64,000 nt of DNA, from positions 10,658,092 to 10,722,091 of the forward strand of contig OZ023190.1 of NCBI GenBank assembly GCA_963995505.1, given 5' to 3'. Under the pieces are notes generated by a model, which was given only the letters and a program-made list of their open reading frames with translations, made no database searches and was not told the origin of the DNA. Of the stretch, positions 20,503 to 33,015 are shown piece after piece (position 1 is the stretch's first letter; the number at the start of each line of letters is the position of its first letter). The stretch is from Hypericum androsaemum. Lineage: Eukaryota; Streptophyta; Magnoliopsida; Malpighiales; Hypericaceae. The position numbers were made by a program, and so were the translations under genes.

Positions 20503-23500
20503 ATGGCAACACCGGAATCTGGGCAACCTCGGTACGCTCCGGATGACCCCACTCTTCCAAAGCCATGGACGGGGCTGATTGATGGGAGCACTGGACTCCT
20601 GTACTACTGGAATCCCGAGACGAATGTCACCCAGTATGAGAAGCCACCATCTGTGCCTGCTGCTTCTACACCCAAGCTTGCTCAGATACCCGCGGCTCAT
20701 TCTTCTTCTTCGCAGCAGCAGCAGCAGCAACAACAACAGGCTCATCCCGTCAGCCAGTGGCCTCCTCAGCAGGGACACCAGACAACGCCGCAAGCACAGA
20801 TCAGTGCTAACTTGCTGAACGTCATGCCGGTGCAGGGTGGACAACATGCTTTACAGTCGGAGCAGTCGAGGCCACAAGCAATGCAGCATCCTGCTCACCA
20901 GACGTCGTTGCCGACTGGGTGGCAAGCACCTCAGGAGGGTAATCGCCATTTCCCCCAGTATTCCGGGCAGCCAATTCAGAATCAGCCCATTCACCAGATG
21001 CACAATCTCGCAGTGCAGCAAATGCCACATCCTCATAGCTCAGAGGCTCCTCAACCACAAGGACAGCAATTTGCATACCAACAAATGCAGCATATGCCGT
21101 GCCAAAATAACATGCTTATGCCTGGTCAACATGGCTCACAGCAGCATACTCAACTAGCTATGCAGGGGCAGCAGCTTCTTTTCAACCAACACGAGTACGA
21201 GGCAGGGCTACCCCAAGCCATGGGCGGCAAAGTTGACCCTGTGCAGAATAGTCAATCCGCTTTCTCTGCGTCACAGTCAGGTAATGCGTTGGCCTCTCAA
21301 GCTCTTCCTGCTGGGTGCAAACCAGTTCAAAACCACCCTGCAGGCCCCTATATAGGTCAAGCTCAGCATTTCGGTATCTCTCCTAGTGTCGAACAGCATA
21401 CTTCCACGGTTCAGTTTCAGCAAGCTGGGACTGCATTTGCTCATCATCAGCTTGGTCCTAATTTCCAAAGTCATGCCACTTCATCGATATCACATAATCG
21501 CCAGTATGATTTTCCTCATGCTGAAGTGAAGATGGGCTACGGGGACTCGCTACATGGTGGAGCTGGTGATGGCTACCTCTCAAATGTCAAAGCGGAAGGG
21601 GCAGTTGCCAACCAGCCAAAGTTAGCAAGTTTGCCAATGACAAGAAATCAGCAGGTGTGTTAATGCTATTCCTTCTTCCTTTAAAATTTAGCGAATACTT
21701 TTGTCAACAAAATACTCGGAGGAATAGAGCAGATATAAGTCTCTTTAGCATCACCAAATTTTAACCATCTGGTGTTGTTTCTCTCAGTAGTTTTCCTTCC
21801 TCCAACAGCCAAGGAAACTAACTTTTTATGCATTTTCAATTTTCGAAAAGTACCTCAAGCCTAACTACCATGCGCTTGAACCCCTCTGTATCACCCCTTT
21901 GATCTGCAAGATTTTGTAAGCGCAAAACAGAAAAGGTGCTTCACTGACAGCTTCTCTCTATCGAGTCTTAAGGACTCCAATTTTTATATCAATCTCCTAG
22001 GATTCCTTTTGCCAACCCTGGAGCTGCTACTCCCAAGGCTTTTTTTACCCTACCCACCTTATCTTTTTTGAATCGTCTGATCCTTCCATCAGTTTTAGCT
22101 TTTGATAAGTAATTGTTCCTCTTGAATGCTTGAACATGCAGAATTCTTTCAACGTTCTTGTCTGCATTACAGATGTAAGCTTTTCCTGTGCATCTTTACC
22201 TTCATTATGCCTCTTATTCTCTGCAGGACTCAAGGATTGTGAGTAATGCACACAACAATTTCCCAGCTGGACAACCCAGGCATCATCTGCATTCTAATGC
22301 AGCTGAAACACCACCATTTGCAAACAACAATGCTTTGGATAGAGCTCCTTTTAATCCTTCTTTCCACAACATTGGGCCATCTCCTGCAGATCTTTATCGT
22401 CAGGAACATGAAGTTACAGCAACTGTATGTCTTGGAACTTTCTCTGTCACTTCACTTTTTTTCCTAAGGCTCTCTGTAACGCTAGCTTATTACATCTTCT
22501 CTTGACTTGCTTATTGTATAGTGCAATTTTATGGATATTTTAAAGCACTAGAATGGCTTGCTATTAAGTAGCAAAAACTCTGACGTGTTTAAGAATCTGA
22601 AACTTGGTTCTTTTCCGTACTGGAATTTTTTGATGTGAATGTTGCACCTTATTGCTGTCTGCTTTTGTTTGTTGATGTACATGCAGCATCATAAACCATC
22701 ACTTTTTTGTTGGAAAAGAGTAGACCCCAATAATCAAGAGGAATAATCCCAAGAACTCGTATATCAAACTTATAAGACCGATTTAGTGTTCTTCATGTTT
22801 CTTTTAACCTGTCCCAGCTAACAGAAGTAGGAACTTTACAGGGTGCTAACTAATGCTTTCATGTGATGTTTCTTCAAAATTCTTGGTCCCTATCACTGTA
22901 CTTTTGCGGTTCTGGTCTCTCACTTCTGCTTTGATGCTGTGCATCTTTACAAGGAAGGCTGGCGTCCGACTTGCGACTTGTAACATGTTTTTGTGCTGGC
23001 ATTTCTTCCTATGTGTGTGTTTTACGAGTGTGTAATATCTTTTTTGTATCACATTTCATAGGGTGGCAATATTCCTGCACCATTCATTACCTTCGAAGCA
23101 ACTGGTTTTCCTCCTGAGATTCTAAATGATGTAAGATTTATCTCACTCTTGACTTATATGCCTTATCACTAGGATTAGGGAGCCAAGTATAAAACTTGCA
23201 CTTATGAGTATTCTTGTCTTTTCAATTGATTAAGCTCGTCATATTGTTGCTTGTCGTAGGTGCGATATCTGCTCCGGAGGAGGAGCATATGTCGTACGCT
23301 GCACTGCTATTGGCACATTTTTTCATGCAACAACCATTCTGGTTTTTGGAGGCTACAAAATGGACAGTTGGAGCCTTTCTTGTGCATCTTCTAGCATGGT
23401 GTTTGGACTTCTGTCCAATTCACTCCGCATGTGACTCGGATGTCTTTGCTTGTTGGCTCCGCTCCATGTCTTTATTGCCCTCACTAGATACCCCAAGTTG

Positions 23501-26313
23501 CTTCTGTAAGCAACCATATACTCATGGATTTCTGCTTCTTCTTTTCCCCATTCATGACACCTTGACACCTTTTTCATGCAAAAACATAGAGTAATAGACA
23601 AGTTGTCGTCAAAGTTTCTGGTTCTAATACTGATTTGCAACCCTTGTTTCAGATTCGTTCTGCTGGATTCTTATCCCCCACTCCAATTCAGGCACAAACT
23701 TGGCCCATTGCCTTACAGAATATGGACATAGTGGCCATTGCAAAAACTGGTTCTGGTAAAACATTGGGATATTTGATCCCTGCTTTCATTCTTCTCAGAA
23801 GATGTGGTAATAATCCACAGAGTGGCCCAACAGTGTTGGTTGTGGCTCCAACTAGGGAATTGGCTAGTCAAATACTGGAGGAGGTTAAGAAATTTGGTCG
23901 ATCTTCAAGGATCTCTTGTACGGTAGGTTTCTTATTGTTATTTTTTTCACCTGGAATACCATTGTCCAACAGTTTTGTAATGGTTTATGGCATGTATGAT
24001 CTTTTGCAGTGCTTGTATGGTGGAGCTCCAAAGGGTCCTCAATTAGAACAATTAGCTCGAGGGGCTGATATAGTTGTTGCAACTCCTGGTCGACTCAATG
24101 ATATCTTGGAAATGAGGAAGATCAACTTGGGTCAAGTTTCACTCCTTGTGCTTGACGAGGCTGATCGAATGCTTGACATGGGGTTTGAGCCTCAAATCCG
24201 TAAGATAGTAAATGAGATGCCCAAGCAGAGACAAACACTTATGTATACGGCAACCTGGCCCAAGGAAGTGAGGAAGATAGCGAGTGATCTTCTAGTTAAT
24301 CCCATCCAGGTGAACATTGGCAGTGTTGACGAACTTGAAGCTAACAAGTCCATAACACAGGTTAGCTAATCTATATTTTATCTTGCTACATCGGATGGTG
24401 AAATTGTTTCTGGTACTCTGTTGACATTATTAATCTTTTTTATGTTTCTTGTTAAGTGGTGACATTTATTTCCTTCCATGGCAAAGTTTCTTGGGGTGCT
24501 CTCTTAAATTTTTGCACAGATTGCAACCTTGTGTGCTTAGGGATTTCACTGTTCTGGAGCATTTTGTGTGTGATTTATGTTTCCAATGCACTCACTTTTG
24601 GACATGCAGTATGTCGAAGTGGTCCCACAAATGGAGAAGGAGAGGCGCTTGGATCAGATCCTTAGAGAGCAGGTCAGAGGTTCAAAGGTTATCGTTTTCT
24701 GTTCCACAAAAAGATTGTGTGATCAGCTTGCCCGCAGCATAGGCCGGAAGTTTGGAGCTGCTGCAATCCATGGAGACAAGTCCCAAGGTGAAAGAGACTG
24801 GGTTTTGAATCAGTTCCGAAGTGGAATGTCCCCAATTTTAGTAGCCACTGATGTTGCTGCCCGTGGTTTGGATGTCAAGGATATAAGGTACTTTACTTTG
24901 ATGTGCCTTGAGCTTGTCAATGTTTTACTATGTTTCCCGAGTTTTTTTTTGCTGGTGCTATGCTTAATGGCTTTCGTCACTCTTCATCTGTGGAGGGAAA
25001 GAGGTAAGAATAATTATTGAATTTGCCTGGAGTGCTGCTAATGTCTTATGAAAAATATTTCTTTCAATGCAAACTCGGGGATTTTTTGTTGCAAACTACA
25101 CTCCTAAATCTTTTCTTGCCGACCCTGTATACTTCTGAAAACAATTTGTTGATTTTTACCAAGTGGACTTATACTTGTTACGGAAGACTTAAAATACGGA
25201 TGTCCTCTAATCCTATCGCTATTCTCTCGGATGTGGGGCATTATTTGTGGTCTGCTGTCTTCTGATGCAGAGTTTGTTTCTTTTTACAGGGTTGTGATTA
25301 ATTATGATTTTCCTAATGGCATTGAGGACTATGTACACCGAATTGGTAGAACTGGCAGGGCAGGTGCAACTGGTGTGTCCTACACCTTCTTCTCTGAGCA
25401 AGACTGGAAATATGCTGCTGATTTGGTCAAAGTGTTAGAGGGAGCCAATCAGCATGTGCCTCCTGAGGTGCGGCAAATTGCTTTACGTGGTGGATCTGGT
25501 GGTAGGGATCGAGGTGGGATGAGCCGTTATGATTCTGGCATGCCCAACGATGGTGAGCGTCGGGATTTCGGTCAACGTCAGGATTTTGGGGGGCGTGGCC
25601 GTGGTGGAATGAGTAATAGTGGATTCAATGGCCAAGGTGGAATGAGAGATGGAGGTTTTAGTACCCGTGGCAATTCAAGAGATGCTCCTTTTGCTGGTCG
25701 TGGCGGAAGATATGACTCATTTTCTGGACGTGGGAACAGAGGGCGGGGATTTGGTGGCCCTTCCAATTGGGGCAGGAATGACCGTGGCCCTTCCAATTGG
25801 GGCAGGAATGACCGTGGCCCACTTGATCGCTCTAACTATGTTGATGGCCATGGGCGTGGTCGTGGGCGAGGAAGATTTGATGGGAGGAGAGAATTGGAGC
25901 ACAGCAGAGGCAGAAGCTACAGCCGTAGCCCCGATAGAGTCCGGAAAAGGAGTTACAGCCGCAGTCGTAGTAGAAGTAGGAGCTGGAGCCGGAGTAGGAG
26001 TCGGAGTCGAAGTTGGTCTAGGAGCCGTAGCCGCAGCTATAGTCGAAGCCCTCGTCATAGCAGAAGTGGTGATCGCAGTCGTAGTCGTAGTCGCAGTCGC
26101 AGCCGCAGCCGTGGATTAGTAGAGAGTAAATTTGACAAGAAAGAGACCGCGGAGCAAGAATCCACGGCTCCTCCCGAATCAGGAATATCTTCCATTTCTC
26201 CCGCCTTGAATGTGGATCCGCTTCCAGAATCAGTCTGCGTACAGAGTGCTGTAACTGCGAGTCACGGGGCTGCAGATGATTCGGGCACTGTAAAAGTGAC
26301 AGCACCCCTTTAG
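20503..26313 (+). CDS. RH40: WW-domain DEAD-box ATP-dependent RNA helicase (RH40-like)
   Basis: ATP-dependent RNA helicase, expected in the nucleus. Seven coding exons: 20503-21654, 22227-22424, 23062-23130, 23653-23922, 24010-24360, 24610-24887, 25290-26313. They join in frame to about 1113 aa, close to Arabidopsis RH40 (about 1090) and much longer than RH14/RH46. Residues 18-48 form a WW domain ([24 protein letters not shown]) in which the second Trp is Tyr, as in this subfamily. A Gln-rich linker follows. The helicase core has the Q motif ([17 protein letters not shown]), AKTGSGKT at about 503-510, PTRELA, TPGR, DEAD at 612-615, TAT in place of the common [13 protein letters not shown] and [10 protein letters not shown]. 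The C-terminus has RGG/GRGG repeats, a duplicated [10 protein letters not shown] and a long Arg-Ser tract, suggesting RNA binding and contact with SR splicing factors. The start at 20503 is preferred to an in-frame ATG-like position upstream. Confidence 0.95.
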
Positions 26314-26869
26314 ACATCCCTTTAGACATGATCCTACCTTTTAGGCCTTGCATACTTTTGTTTGGTTATGTAGCAAGCGAAAGTGCTTATTGAGGCGCTG
26401 CAATGAAGAGGTGCCGCCGTTGGTTTCTTCATCTAAGTTGTGCAGTTGCCTAGAGTGTCTCATCTTGTTCTTTTGCTCCTACGGACAAGGTCCGGTCCGG
26501 TCCGTGCTTATCAAGGGGACAGAACCCAATGATTTACGTAGTAAACTTGGTGACGAGTGTATTCATTTTGATTTTGGCTCATTTGCAAGGTTAGCTATTA
26601 TATGCCTCCGAACATGAGTTAGTTGACCAAATGAAGAATTATGAGACGACTAAAAAAATTGAACCCTTTAACAAAATTTAGCTTATGCAGAATACGGAAA
26701 AGGTAATGTAACGGGAGGCTTGCAACATTAATCTACAAATTCTATTATACAAAAACAACGATGAAAGAATAACTAAACTAACTCTTTCACTTGTAAATTA
26801 AGTCCATATACCTCCAACGATGAATGAAATTTCTCAGCACTACCAAAACTGATGATGATCACAAGAACT
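26314..26869. other. Converging 3' UTRs of helicase (+) and NHX (-)
   Basis: Between the helicase stop and the NHX stop there are 556 bp. Both genes end here in tail-to-tail orientation, so transcripts may overlap. No other gene was seen. Confidence 0.6.
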
Positions 26870-29800
26870 TCAAGAATCATGTGATGACTCGGCTGCTCCG
26901 GTGGGTGAGCCTGGGACGTAGGGAACAAATCCTCGGCCACCAAACATGGGTCTCATGAATTTGTCGTCGAACTTTCTCCACAGGTAATGAACAGTAGTGG
27001 TGGGGTGTGTCATTAGCAACCTCAGACTGCTTGCCCTAGGGGCTGGCCTCTGGTTGCTGCTGTTGCCCTGATCGGTCTGATCATCGTCGTCTCCGTTTTC
27101 AAGGAAAAGTAGTCTCAGGTCCTCCAGACTTGGGATGTCTGTGGCGTCAGAGATCATTGGTTTCGCGTGCCTTAGCAACAATGCTTCTATTAGAGGCTTG
27201 GTTACAGAACCAAAAACCTGTCAGGATGAAGGAAGATTGGTTGAGCAACACAAGTCAGTACATGGGTTTGTTAGGCGTTAGGATTCTAGAGACTTCATTA
27301 GTTAGTCGTATTTCCTATTCAGTTATTTCTATTCAGTTGTTTCCTTCAATTAGAACTTTAACTTTAGTAGGTTAGGGTTTATTTAGTTTTCCTATTTAGC
27401 TGTTAGGCGTTTGGCTATATAATGCCACGCTCGCTTAAGGTTTATTCAGTCAAGAAATAACAACTCGAAGAAGAAGAATAATTATTTTTTGTTAAGAGAA
27501 GAAAAACGAATGGAGGGGAAGGTGGGGAGGCCGAGTAGAAAGCGCCCCTTCTTTGAAGACGACTTTGGAGATGAAAACACCTCCAGACACACTAAGCAAA
27601 AGAAGATAAGGTTTCCCAAGGGGAAGATAGTGAAACCTGAGCATGGGGCTGCAATTGCGAGCAAAGTGGACGTTGAAGATGACTTGAATGATGTGGCAGA
27701 TCCACGTTTTACAGCAAAAGAGCGTGCAAAGGGTCGCAGCGAACTGACTGCTGAAATCTTTGAGGATGGGGGTGCAGCTGAAGTCACTTATGAGGATAAT
27801 GATAGTTTTGTTTCGGATGGGATTGAGATAGAGCCCTTTAATCTTGAAAAAGAAAGGGAAGAAGGCTACTTTGATGCTCAGGGTAATTTTGTGGAGTATG
27901 TCAACGAGAAGGACTTTAAGGATCCATGGCTTGATAGCATTGAGGTTGGCCAAAAATACAATGGACAAAATGTCTTTGAGGAGCCTATGATGGAACATGA
28001 AATTTCTCCTGATGACATTGGAAAAATAAAGAGAAGAATTGCCAACATTCTTGAACCAGGAGAATCGGTACTACATGCTTTAAGAAGGTTGAAGGGCGGT
28101 TCAGACAGGAAGAAGCAAAAGATGTCTGCTGAGACACAGCTTCGTTTTGACCAGCTGACTGAAGATGCCAATAAGTTGCTTGTTCAAGGAGACTACGATG
28201 TGTATCATGAAAAACAAGAGGTTTTCAGGAGGGAGGCAGAGGGGTATGAAAAGCTGGCTCTAGCTAAGGGAAACAACGCACCCATCTGTTCACATCAGGT
28301 GGCTTCTGATGATGACATTTTCGCTGATGCCCCTGATCACGGAGCTTCATCGCAAAACACATCTACCAGGCCTATCTGGATTTCCAGCTCAAGACAAGCT
28401 GTCTCTCGAGGGAGGGATTAATGTTAGGCGTTAGTCTTCATTAGTCAGTCGTATTTCTTATTCAGTTGTTTCCTTCAATTAGAACTTTAAGGTTAGGGTT
28501 TATTTAGTTCTCCTATTCAGCTGTTAGGCATCGTTGTCGAGTTTTTTTTTGCATGGACAAAGCGCGAGGAATACGAGATTCGAAGCCTCAAAATTCCACC
28601 TCGCACAACTATTACTTGCGCAGCTCCGCTGCTCATAACAGTGTTCGTTCCTAGTAGGGAATTGCTGAGCGTTGTTTGGGGAAGCACTTACAACGGTACT
28701 GAAGAGAACGACGATTATGGTGCTAGTGATCATGAGAGAATCCGTCGATGTCTCTTCGTCGTCGGATGAAAACTGGAAATTGAAATAATATCAGGCTCCG
28801 AAACATATAGCTGAAGTCTTACGAGTTCAAACTTGATTTGGTCAAGTACCTGACTATAGGACAAAGCAACGGTAACTGCGCCTCTCATTAGCCCTGCCCA
28901 CCACATGATAAACTGAGATAGTTCAGATAATTAGCAAGGTCTCGACATGAAATTTAGGAATGCACCCATCATTATACTCGCGTAGAAATCTTACCTGCTG
29001 TTTGAACTCGACTTTGTTGCTCTCGCGCTTTTGAATACAGTTCAAGATGTTAGCTATGGGGTAGACAAATGCTGCCCTTCCTACTAACACCAATGCAAAT
29101 AATGTTGAGCTGATGGCTAGTGAATTTCCTACACTGAAATGTGAATGTGAAGCAGGAAATAAATGAGATTTTGTTCGAGTAAAAGCTGCAAGTAAAGAAA
29201 TGAGATGCGAACACGAAGTGATTTGTTTCCTATGTTATGGAGTACAGGGTCATGGAGACAGTAGAAGGGAATATTAATATTTGCGAAGAAATTTTCAGCC
29301 TGGACAATGCATTCTCGGGTGTAAAGATGAGTTACAAGTAAAGAACGCAGTTCAAATATGCGATTCAATGGCTTTCCAGCAGACCTTGAATCAGATTCCT
29401 TCCATTTGTCGATGTCCAGTGCATCCATTCCAACATAGAGGAATATAAATGTCTCCGCGATAAACGAGATCGTTGCAAACGCGTGCCTGAGAATATCAGA
29501 AGAGCCAAATTATAATGCAGTAGAATCTCCCAAGGTATAACTTATACGTGCTCAAAGAGATCTTTTAGTTCGGACCAATATTAATCCCAAATGAAACAAC
29601 ATTAGCATGTCGCCCTTAAGAATTGGTTGGTTTTGTATTGACGGATCGAAAAATTTCCCACACACACCATGACAACTTTTCCAGCGACCAATAAGATGAC
29701 CATCGTCTTTTTCCAAAAAGGGAACCTATTTATCATCAACTCTTCCAAGAGAAGGGACCTCTCAGTTACACTTGAACCACAGAACTTCTTTTATAATTTG

Positions 29801-32062
29801 ATATACATCTAACAATAAGATAACTCTCTTACTTGGTAGTGATTCTTGAACTTTCGGTGACATTGTGCCATGTATAATGCGACATGACAATGCCACAAAA
29901 GAAAACTGTCAAGATCCCACTGAGATCCATAAGCTGCGAAATGTTAATACATCAGAATCTATTCAGAGCCTTAGTGAACTCATCAAGAGAAGAAATCGTC
30001 TTTTGCCAGTACCTCAGCCAACATGTATGACAAATAAGCCATAAGCATCATAAGTGCAACTTCACGATCAGTGGAATGCCTGTTGATCAGATGAAAACTA
30101 TGTTGTCAATAGCAGATAGCGTCGCGTAGCGGTTACCCCTCTAAAATGCTATAGCGGTATAGCGGTAGCGGGATGACCACTATTGAGAACACTAAAAATC
30201 AGTGTACAAAATAAACATAAATACTAAAAAATAGACATATTAACTTACTGGGCAACAAAAAAATACAGAACAACCACCAAATTACAAACACAGCAACTAA
30301 AAGTAAGCCAAAAAAGAGAAAAATCACTTACCCAATACCCAAAACTTACACAGCAACTAAAAAATCACTTACCCAATATCCAAAATTTATTAACTTACTC
30401 GACAACTGAAAAAAAGGGGAAAAATCACTTACCCAATACCCAAAACTTACACAGCAACTAAAAAAATAACTTACCCAATACCCAAAACTTATTAACTTAC
30501 TCGGCAACTGGAAAAAAGGGAAAAAATCACTTGCCCAATACCCAAAACTACCTATATGCCCTCTATAAATAAGTAAACAGTTAAAAAATCAGCGGTATTT
30601 AAGGAATTCTTGCCAAAATCTAAAATAGCGACCAAATAGCGGCCAAATAGCGGCCAAAAAGTGGTATAGCGGCCGCTATTTGGCCGCTATAGCGGCCGCT
30701 ATAGCCGCTACTGTCTATAGCGTTTAACAGCAGCATAGCGTAGCGGTGGGTGCCCAAAACGCTACATAGCGCCACTATAGCGCCGCTATAGCGCGCTATT
30801 GACAACATAGGATGAAAACAATCTCAGGTACAGCAGAAAGCGCTTCGAGTAAAATAAATATCAAGTCGAAGTACACCGAAAACCAGACTTCCTCAACCAA
30901 GGGTAATTAGCATATTCATTAATTGTACCTTCCAAAGTAGAGTGTTTTGATGATGTAAGCACTTAATAGACCAAACTGCAAGAGTGAAAAAATGTTAGAA
31001 CATACTGTTGGTGTTCCCTGTTGACTCAAATTACATAAATCAAGCAAACAACCGAGTACAACTCGAACGAGATCTGAAGCGGTCTTATATGAAGCTTCTT
31101 ATGCTTTTTATAAACATGACAACCAACAGTCTTAGAGCAACTTACTGCTATACCAAGAGCAGTGCTGGTGAAGAAGAGGTAAAGAAAGGTCCCGATCAAT
31201 TTTAAGGAAATAGTCGCATCAAGGTTTGTGAAATCTAGTGATTGGACTGCATTGAAAAGAACAATAGATGTCGCATCATTCACCACTCCTTCCCCAAACA
31301 CTACACTGTAAAGAAATGGTGTTTCATCTTGACTGAGAACCTTCAAGCAAGCAACAGATGGAATGAGATCACTGCCAATCAGTACGAGAGTGGTACTAGG
31401 CATGCAGGATGTAGTAAAATAGAAGGTTCTGTTATATGCACCTGCAACGTGCAGACAGAGTCGGTAGCTGACAATATCGAACCAATTGCTGCATTGAAGG
31501 AAGCCCCGATCAAAGTCCGTGGATACGAAATGCAAAATGTGAAACAAGGGAAGGAAGAAGTAGACAAACTTACCCAAGTAATCTTGAATATCAAGGGTTG
31601 TGACTCCGATCTTTCTGAAAAACAGTGCAACGCCTGCAGTGTTATAGAAGATTCAATTAGGCCTAATGTCTAAACGAACACCATAAGAAAAGAAAAGGAG
31701 TCGAATAGCAATTATAGTAATCACCAAAAAGCATCTACAAAGGAAGTGGTAGCCGAAATCAATCGTACCGAGTGAGATGAGGCAAAAAGAGATCACTGTG
31801 CCAAGTATGCCAAACAACAGAATGATTGTAAAATTCTTGAAGAACTGTTTTTTCTTGACCTGAAATCTGCAAAACAGAAATCTTTTGAGGGTCAAATGGT
31901 GACAGATTTAAGACAACTGAATGATCCACAGAAATTGAATCATATCACTCATGCTAAATGCAACTGTCAAGGTTTCATCAGGAAATTGCATCACTTCAGA
32001 TCCGAATTTCGCCTCCAAATTCGTAACATCACTAAGCAATTAAAGTTCCACCAATTACAGTT

Positions 32063-32101
<39 letters not shown>

Positions 32102-32547
32102 GTTACCCAGCATTGAAGATGATAGGTGGAAGCAAGTAAAGGAAGAACAAGTCCTCACTAAACACCAATATCTTTGAACTCTCCCCTTTAGTGAAAAGCA
32201 ACACCACACCACCAGCAACTAAACCCTAACAAACAAACACCAAACCAACAACATTTCAGTCACCAGAGCATCAAATTCAAAGGTACCCAGAAGAGAAAGA
32301 AGCATAAAAAACTGAACTTGACCAACCAATAGCCCCACATACATACCAGGAGAAGTGCAGTGATGGACTCATTAGCCCACTTGTTCTCCTCAAGAAGGTG
32401 GCCAACGATGATACATGCACAGAGAAGGGCAAAGAACACACACAGCGCAATTATGGTGCTGGTGTTGAGGAACGATGACGTGTCCTTGATGGGCAGTGAC
32501 ACGTCATTAAGTGCTGGAAGCAGCAACAGTCTTTCACTGGAGGCCAT
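26870..32547 (-). CDS. NHX: Vacuolar-type Na+(K+)/H+ antiporter, NHX family
   Basis: Endomembrane cation/proton exchanger of the CPA1 class. Minus-strand exons: 32547-32347, 32225-32107, 31866-31769, 31633-31574, 31488-31442, 31340-31146, 30975-30929, 30079-30013, 29933-29833, 29486-29385, 29133-28995, 28912-28850, 28772-28692, 27217-26870. All have GT-AG borders, and they sum to 1668 nt, an intact 555-aa frame. Visible landmarks are LCACIIVGHLLEENKW, the amiloride-type motif FFLYLLPPI (residues 94-102), NAGFQVKKKQFF, AIGSILSATDSVCTLQ, the core FGEGVVNDATS, FFCGIVMSHYTWHNVTESSR, IFLYVGMDALDIDKW, WWAGLMRGAV, and the class-I C-terminus RKFDDKFMRP.FGGRGFVP.VPGSPTG. This matches vacuolar NHX1-4 rather than NHX5/6. 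Three introns carry notable sequence: a (GA)n tract, a hAT element near an acceptor, and a retrocopy-bearing insertion. Confidence 0.95.
27269..28530 (+). mobile_element. LTR-like direct repeats enclosing a CD2BP2/LIN1 retrocopy, inside the last NHX intron
   Basis: Direct repeats at 27269-27409 (141 bp) and 28422-28530 (109 bp) start TGTTAGGCGTTAG. The right copy ends GGCA, giving TG..CA, while the left ends GGCG. They differ by a few small gaps (11, 6 and 6 bases) and scattered substitutions. Between them lie a TATA-like CTATATAAT (27415-27423), a short leader and the intronless coding sequence, whose stop codon abuts the right repeat. This looks like an LTR-type element that took up a host cDNA. 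No clear primer site or target duplication was found. Orientation is opposite to NHX. Confidence 0.6.
27510..28421 (+). CDS. CD2BP2/LIN1-like retrocopy, truncated before the GYF domain
   Basis: 303-aa uninterrupted frame, MEGKVGRPSRKRPFFEDDFG at the start. It matches the plant homologues of CD2BP2 (U5 snRNP 52K, yeast Lin1) through RFTAKERAK.RSELTAEIFEDGG, SDGIEIEPFNLEKEREEGYFD, GNFVEYVNEKD..DPWLDS and the RFDQLTEDANKLLVQGDYDVY region. In the family this leads to a C-terminal GYF domain that binds proline-rich U5 partners. Here the frame ends with an unrelated-looking tail, and no GYF domain is present. The lack of introns and the flanking repeats point to retroposition. It may be transcribed from the repeat-derived TATA-like site, producing a partial protein or an antisense transcript across NHX. 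Alternatively it is inert. Confidence 0.75.
   Translation: MEGKVGRPSRKRPFFEDDFGDENTSRHTKQKKIRFPKGKIVKPEHGAAIASKVDVEDDLNDVADPRFTAKERAKGRSELTAEIFEDGGAAEVTYEDNDSFVSDGIEIEPFNLEKEREEGYFDAQGNFVEYVNEKDFKDPWLDSIEVGQKYNGQNVFEEPMMEHEISPDDIGKIKRRIANILEPGESVLHALRRLKGGSDRKKQKMSAETQLRFDQLTEDANKLLVQGDYDVYHEKQEVFRREAEGYEKLALAKGNNAPICSHQVASDDDIFADAPDHGASSQNTSTRPIWISSSRQAVSRGRD
30098..30810. mobile_element. hAT-type non-autonomous element in an NHX intron
   Basis: 713 bp with perfect 16-bp TIRs CTATGTTGTCAATAGC / GCTATTGACAACATAG and an 8-bp target duplication GATGAAAA (30090-30097 and 30811-30818), the hAT signature. The subterminal parts are packed with TAGCGG/CCGCTA motifs in both orientations, typical transposase-binding arrays. 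The middle (about 30320-30545) has two copies of a roughly 105-bp unit containing ACTTACCCAATACCCAAAAC. No transposase is present. Confidence 0.93.
32064..32099. repeat. (GA)n microsatellite in an NHX intron
   Basis: About 17 GA dinucleotides, 8 bp from the donor of NHX exon 2 (exon ends at 32107). Confidence 0.95.
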
Positions 32548-32849
32548 AATCTCTTTCTTTTTTGTTTTTTTTTTGTGTGGGAGTGAAGGAGCTAGACCAA
32601 TGTAGAGTTGTTCTCTCTTTCTTGGAGTTGGAAGAAGAGCGGAGGGGAGCTTTCTTATATGTGTGTTTATGTGGAGTCAAGTCCTTAGTTTCAATGTAGA
32701 GATCATCAGGTGGTGGGGAGAAGGGAGTTTTTTTTTTTTTTTGAGAAGGACGACTGGTTGTTAGTTATGCAGTTAAAGAGTTGTTGATGACTCGGGTCTT
32801 GGTTCTGGTGGTGGCTGTTCAATGGTTACAGGACACTGAAATAGCTTAA
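32548..32849 (-). promoter_or_regulatory. NHX 5' UTR and proximal promoter (inferred)
   Basis: Upstream of the NHX start codon. The sequence is CT-rich on the gene strand, as usual for plant leaders. No element can be assigned with certainty. Confidence 0.4.
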
Positions 32850-33015
32850 TTAGATTAACGGATGAAAATGTTCTTCTATCTTAATTAGGTCTCGAGTCGA
32901 GTCTTTGTAAAATTTGTTAGACAATTTTGTTGTCTTTAAAACGTCTCAACACAGTTCGAATTTGAATTAGTCAGGCCGCTTGATTCGAATATCATATAGT
33001 TGAACCAAAAAATAT
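32850..33015 (+). mobile_element. SINE-like copy 2
   Basis: Shares with 9590-9775 the B-box-like GGTCTCGAGTCGAGTC, a variable middle, TTAGTCAGGCCGCTTGATTC and an AATATCATATAG..AAAAAA end. It sits just upstream of NHX. Confidence 0.45.

Noticed and set aside
25578..26119. Several open frames on both strands opposite the helicase RGG/RS region
   Set aside because: Codon-periodic shadows of Gly/Arg/Ser repeats.
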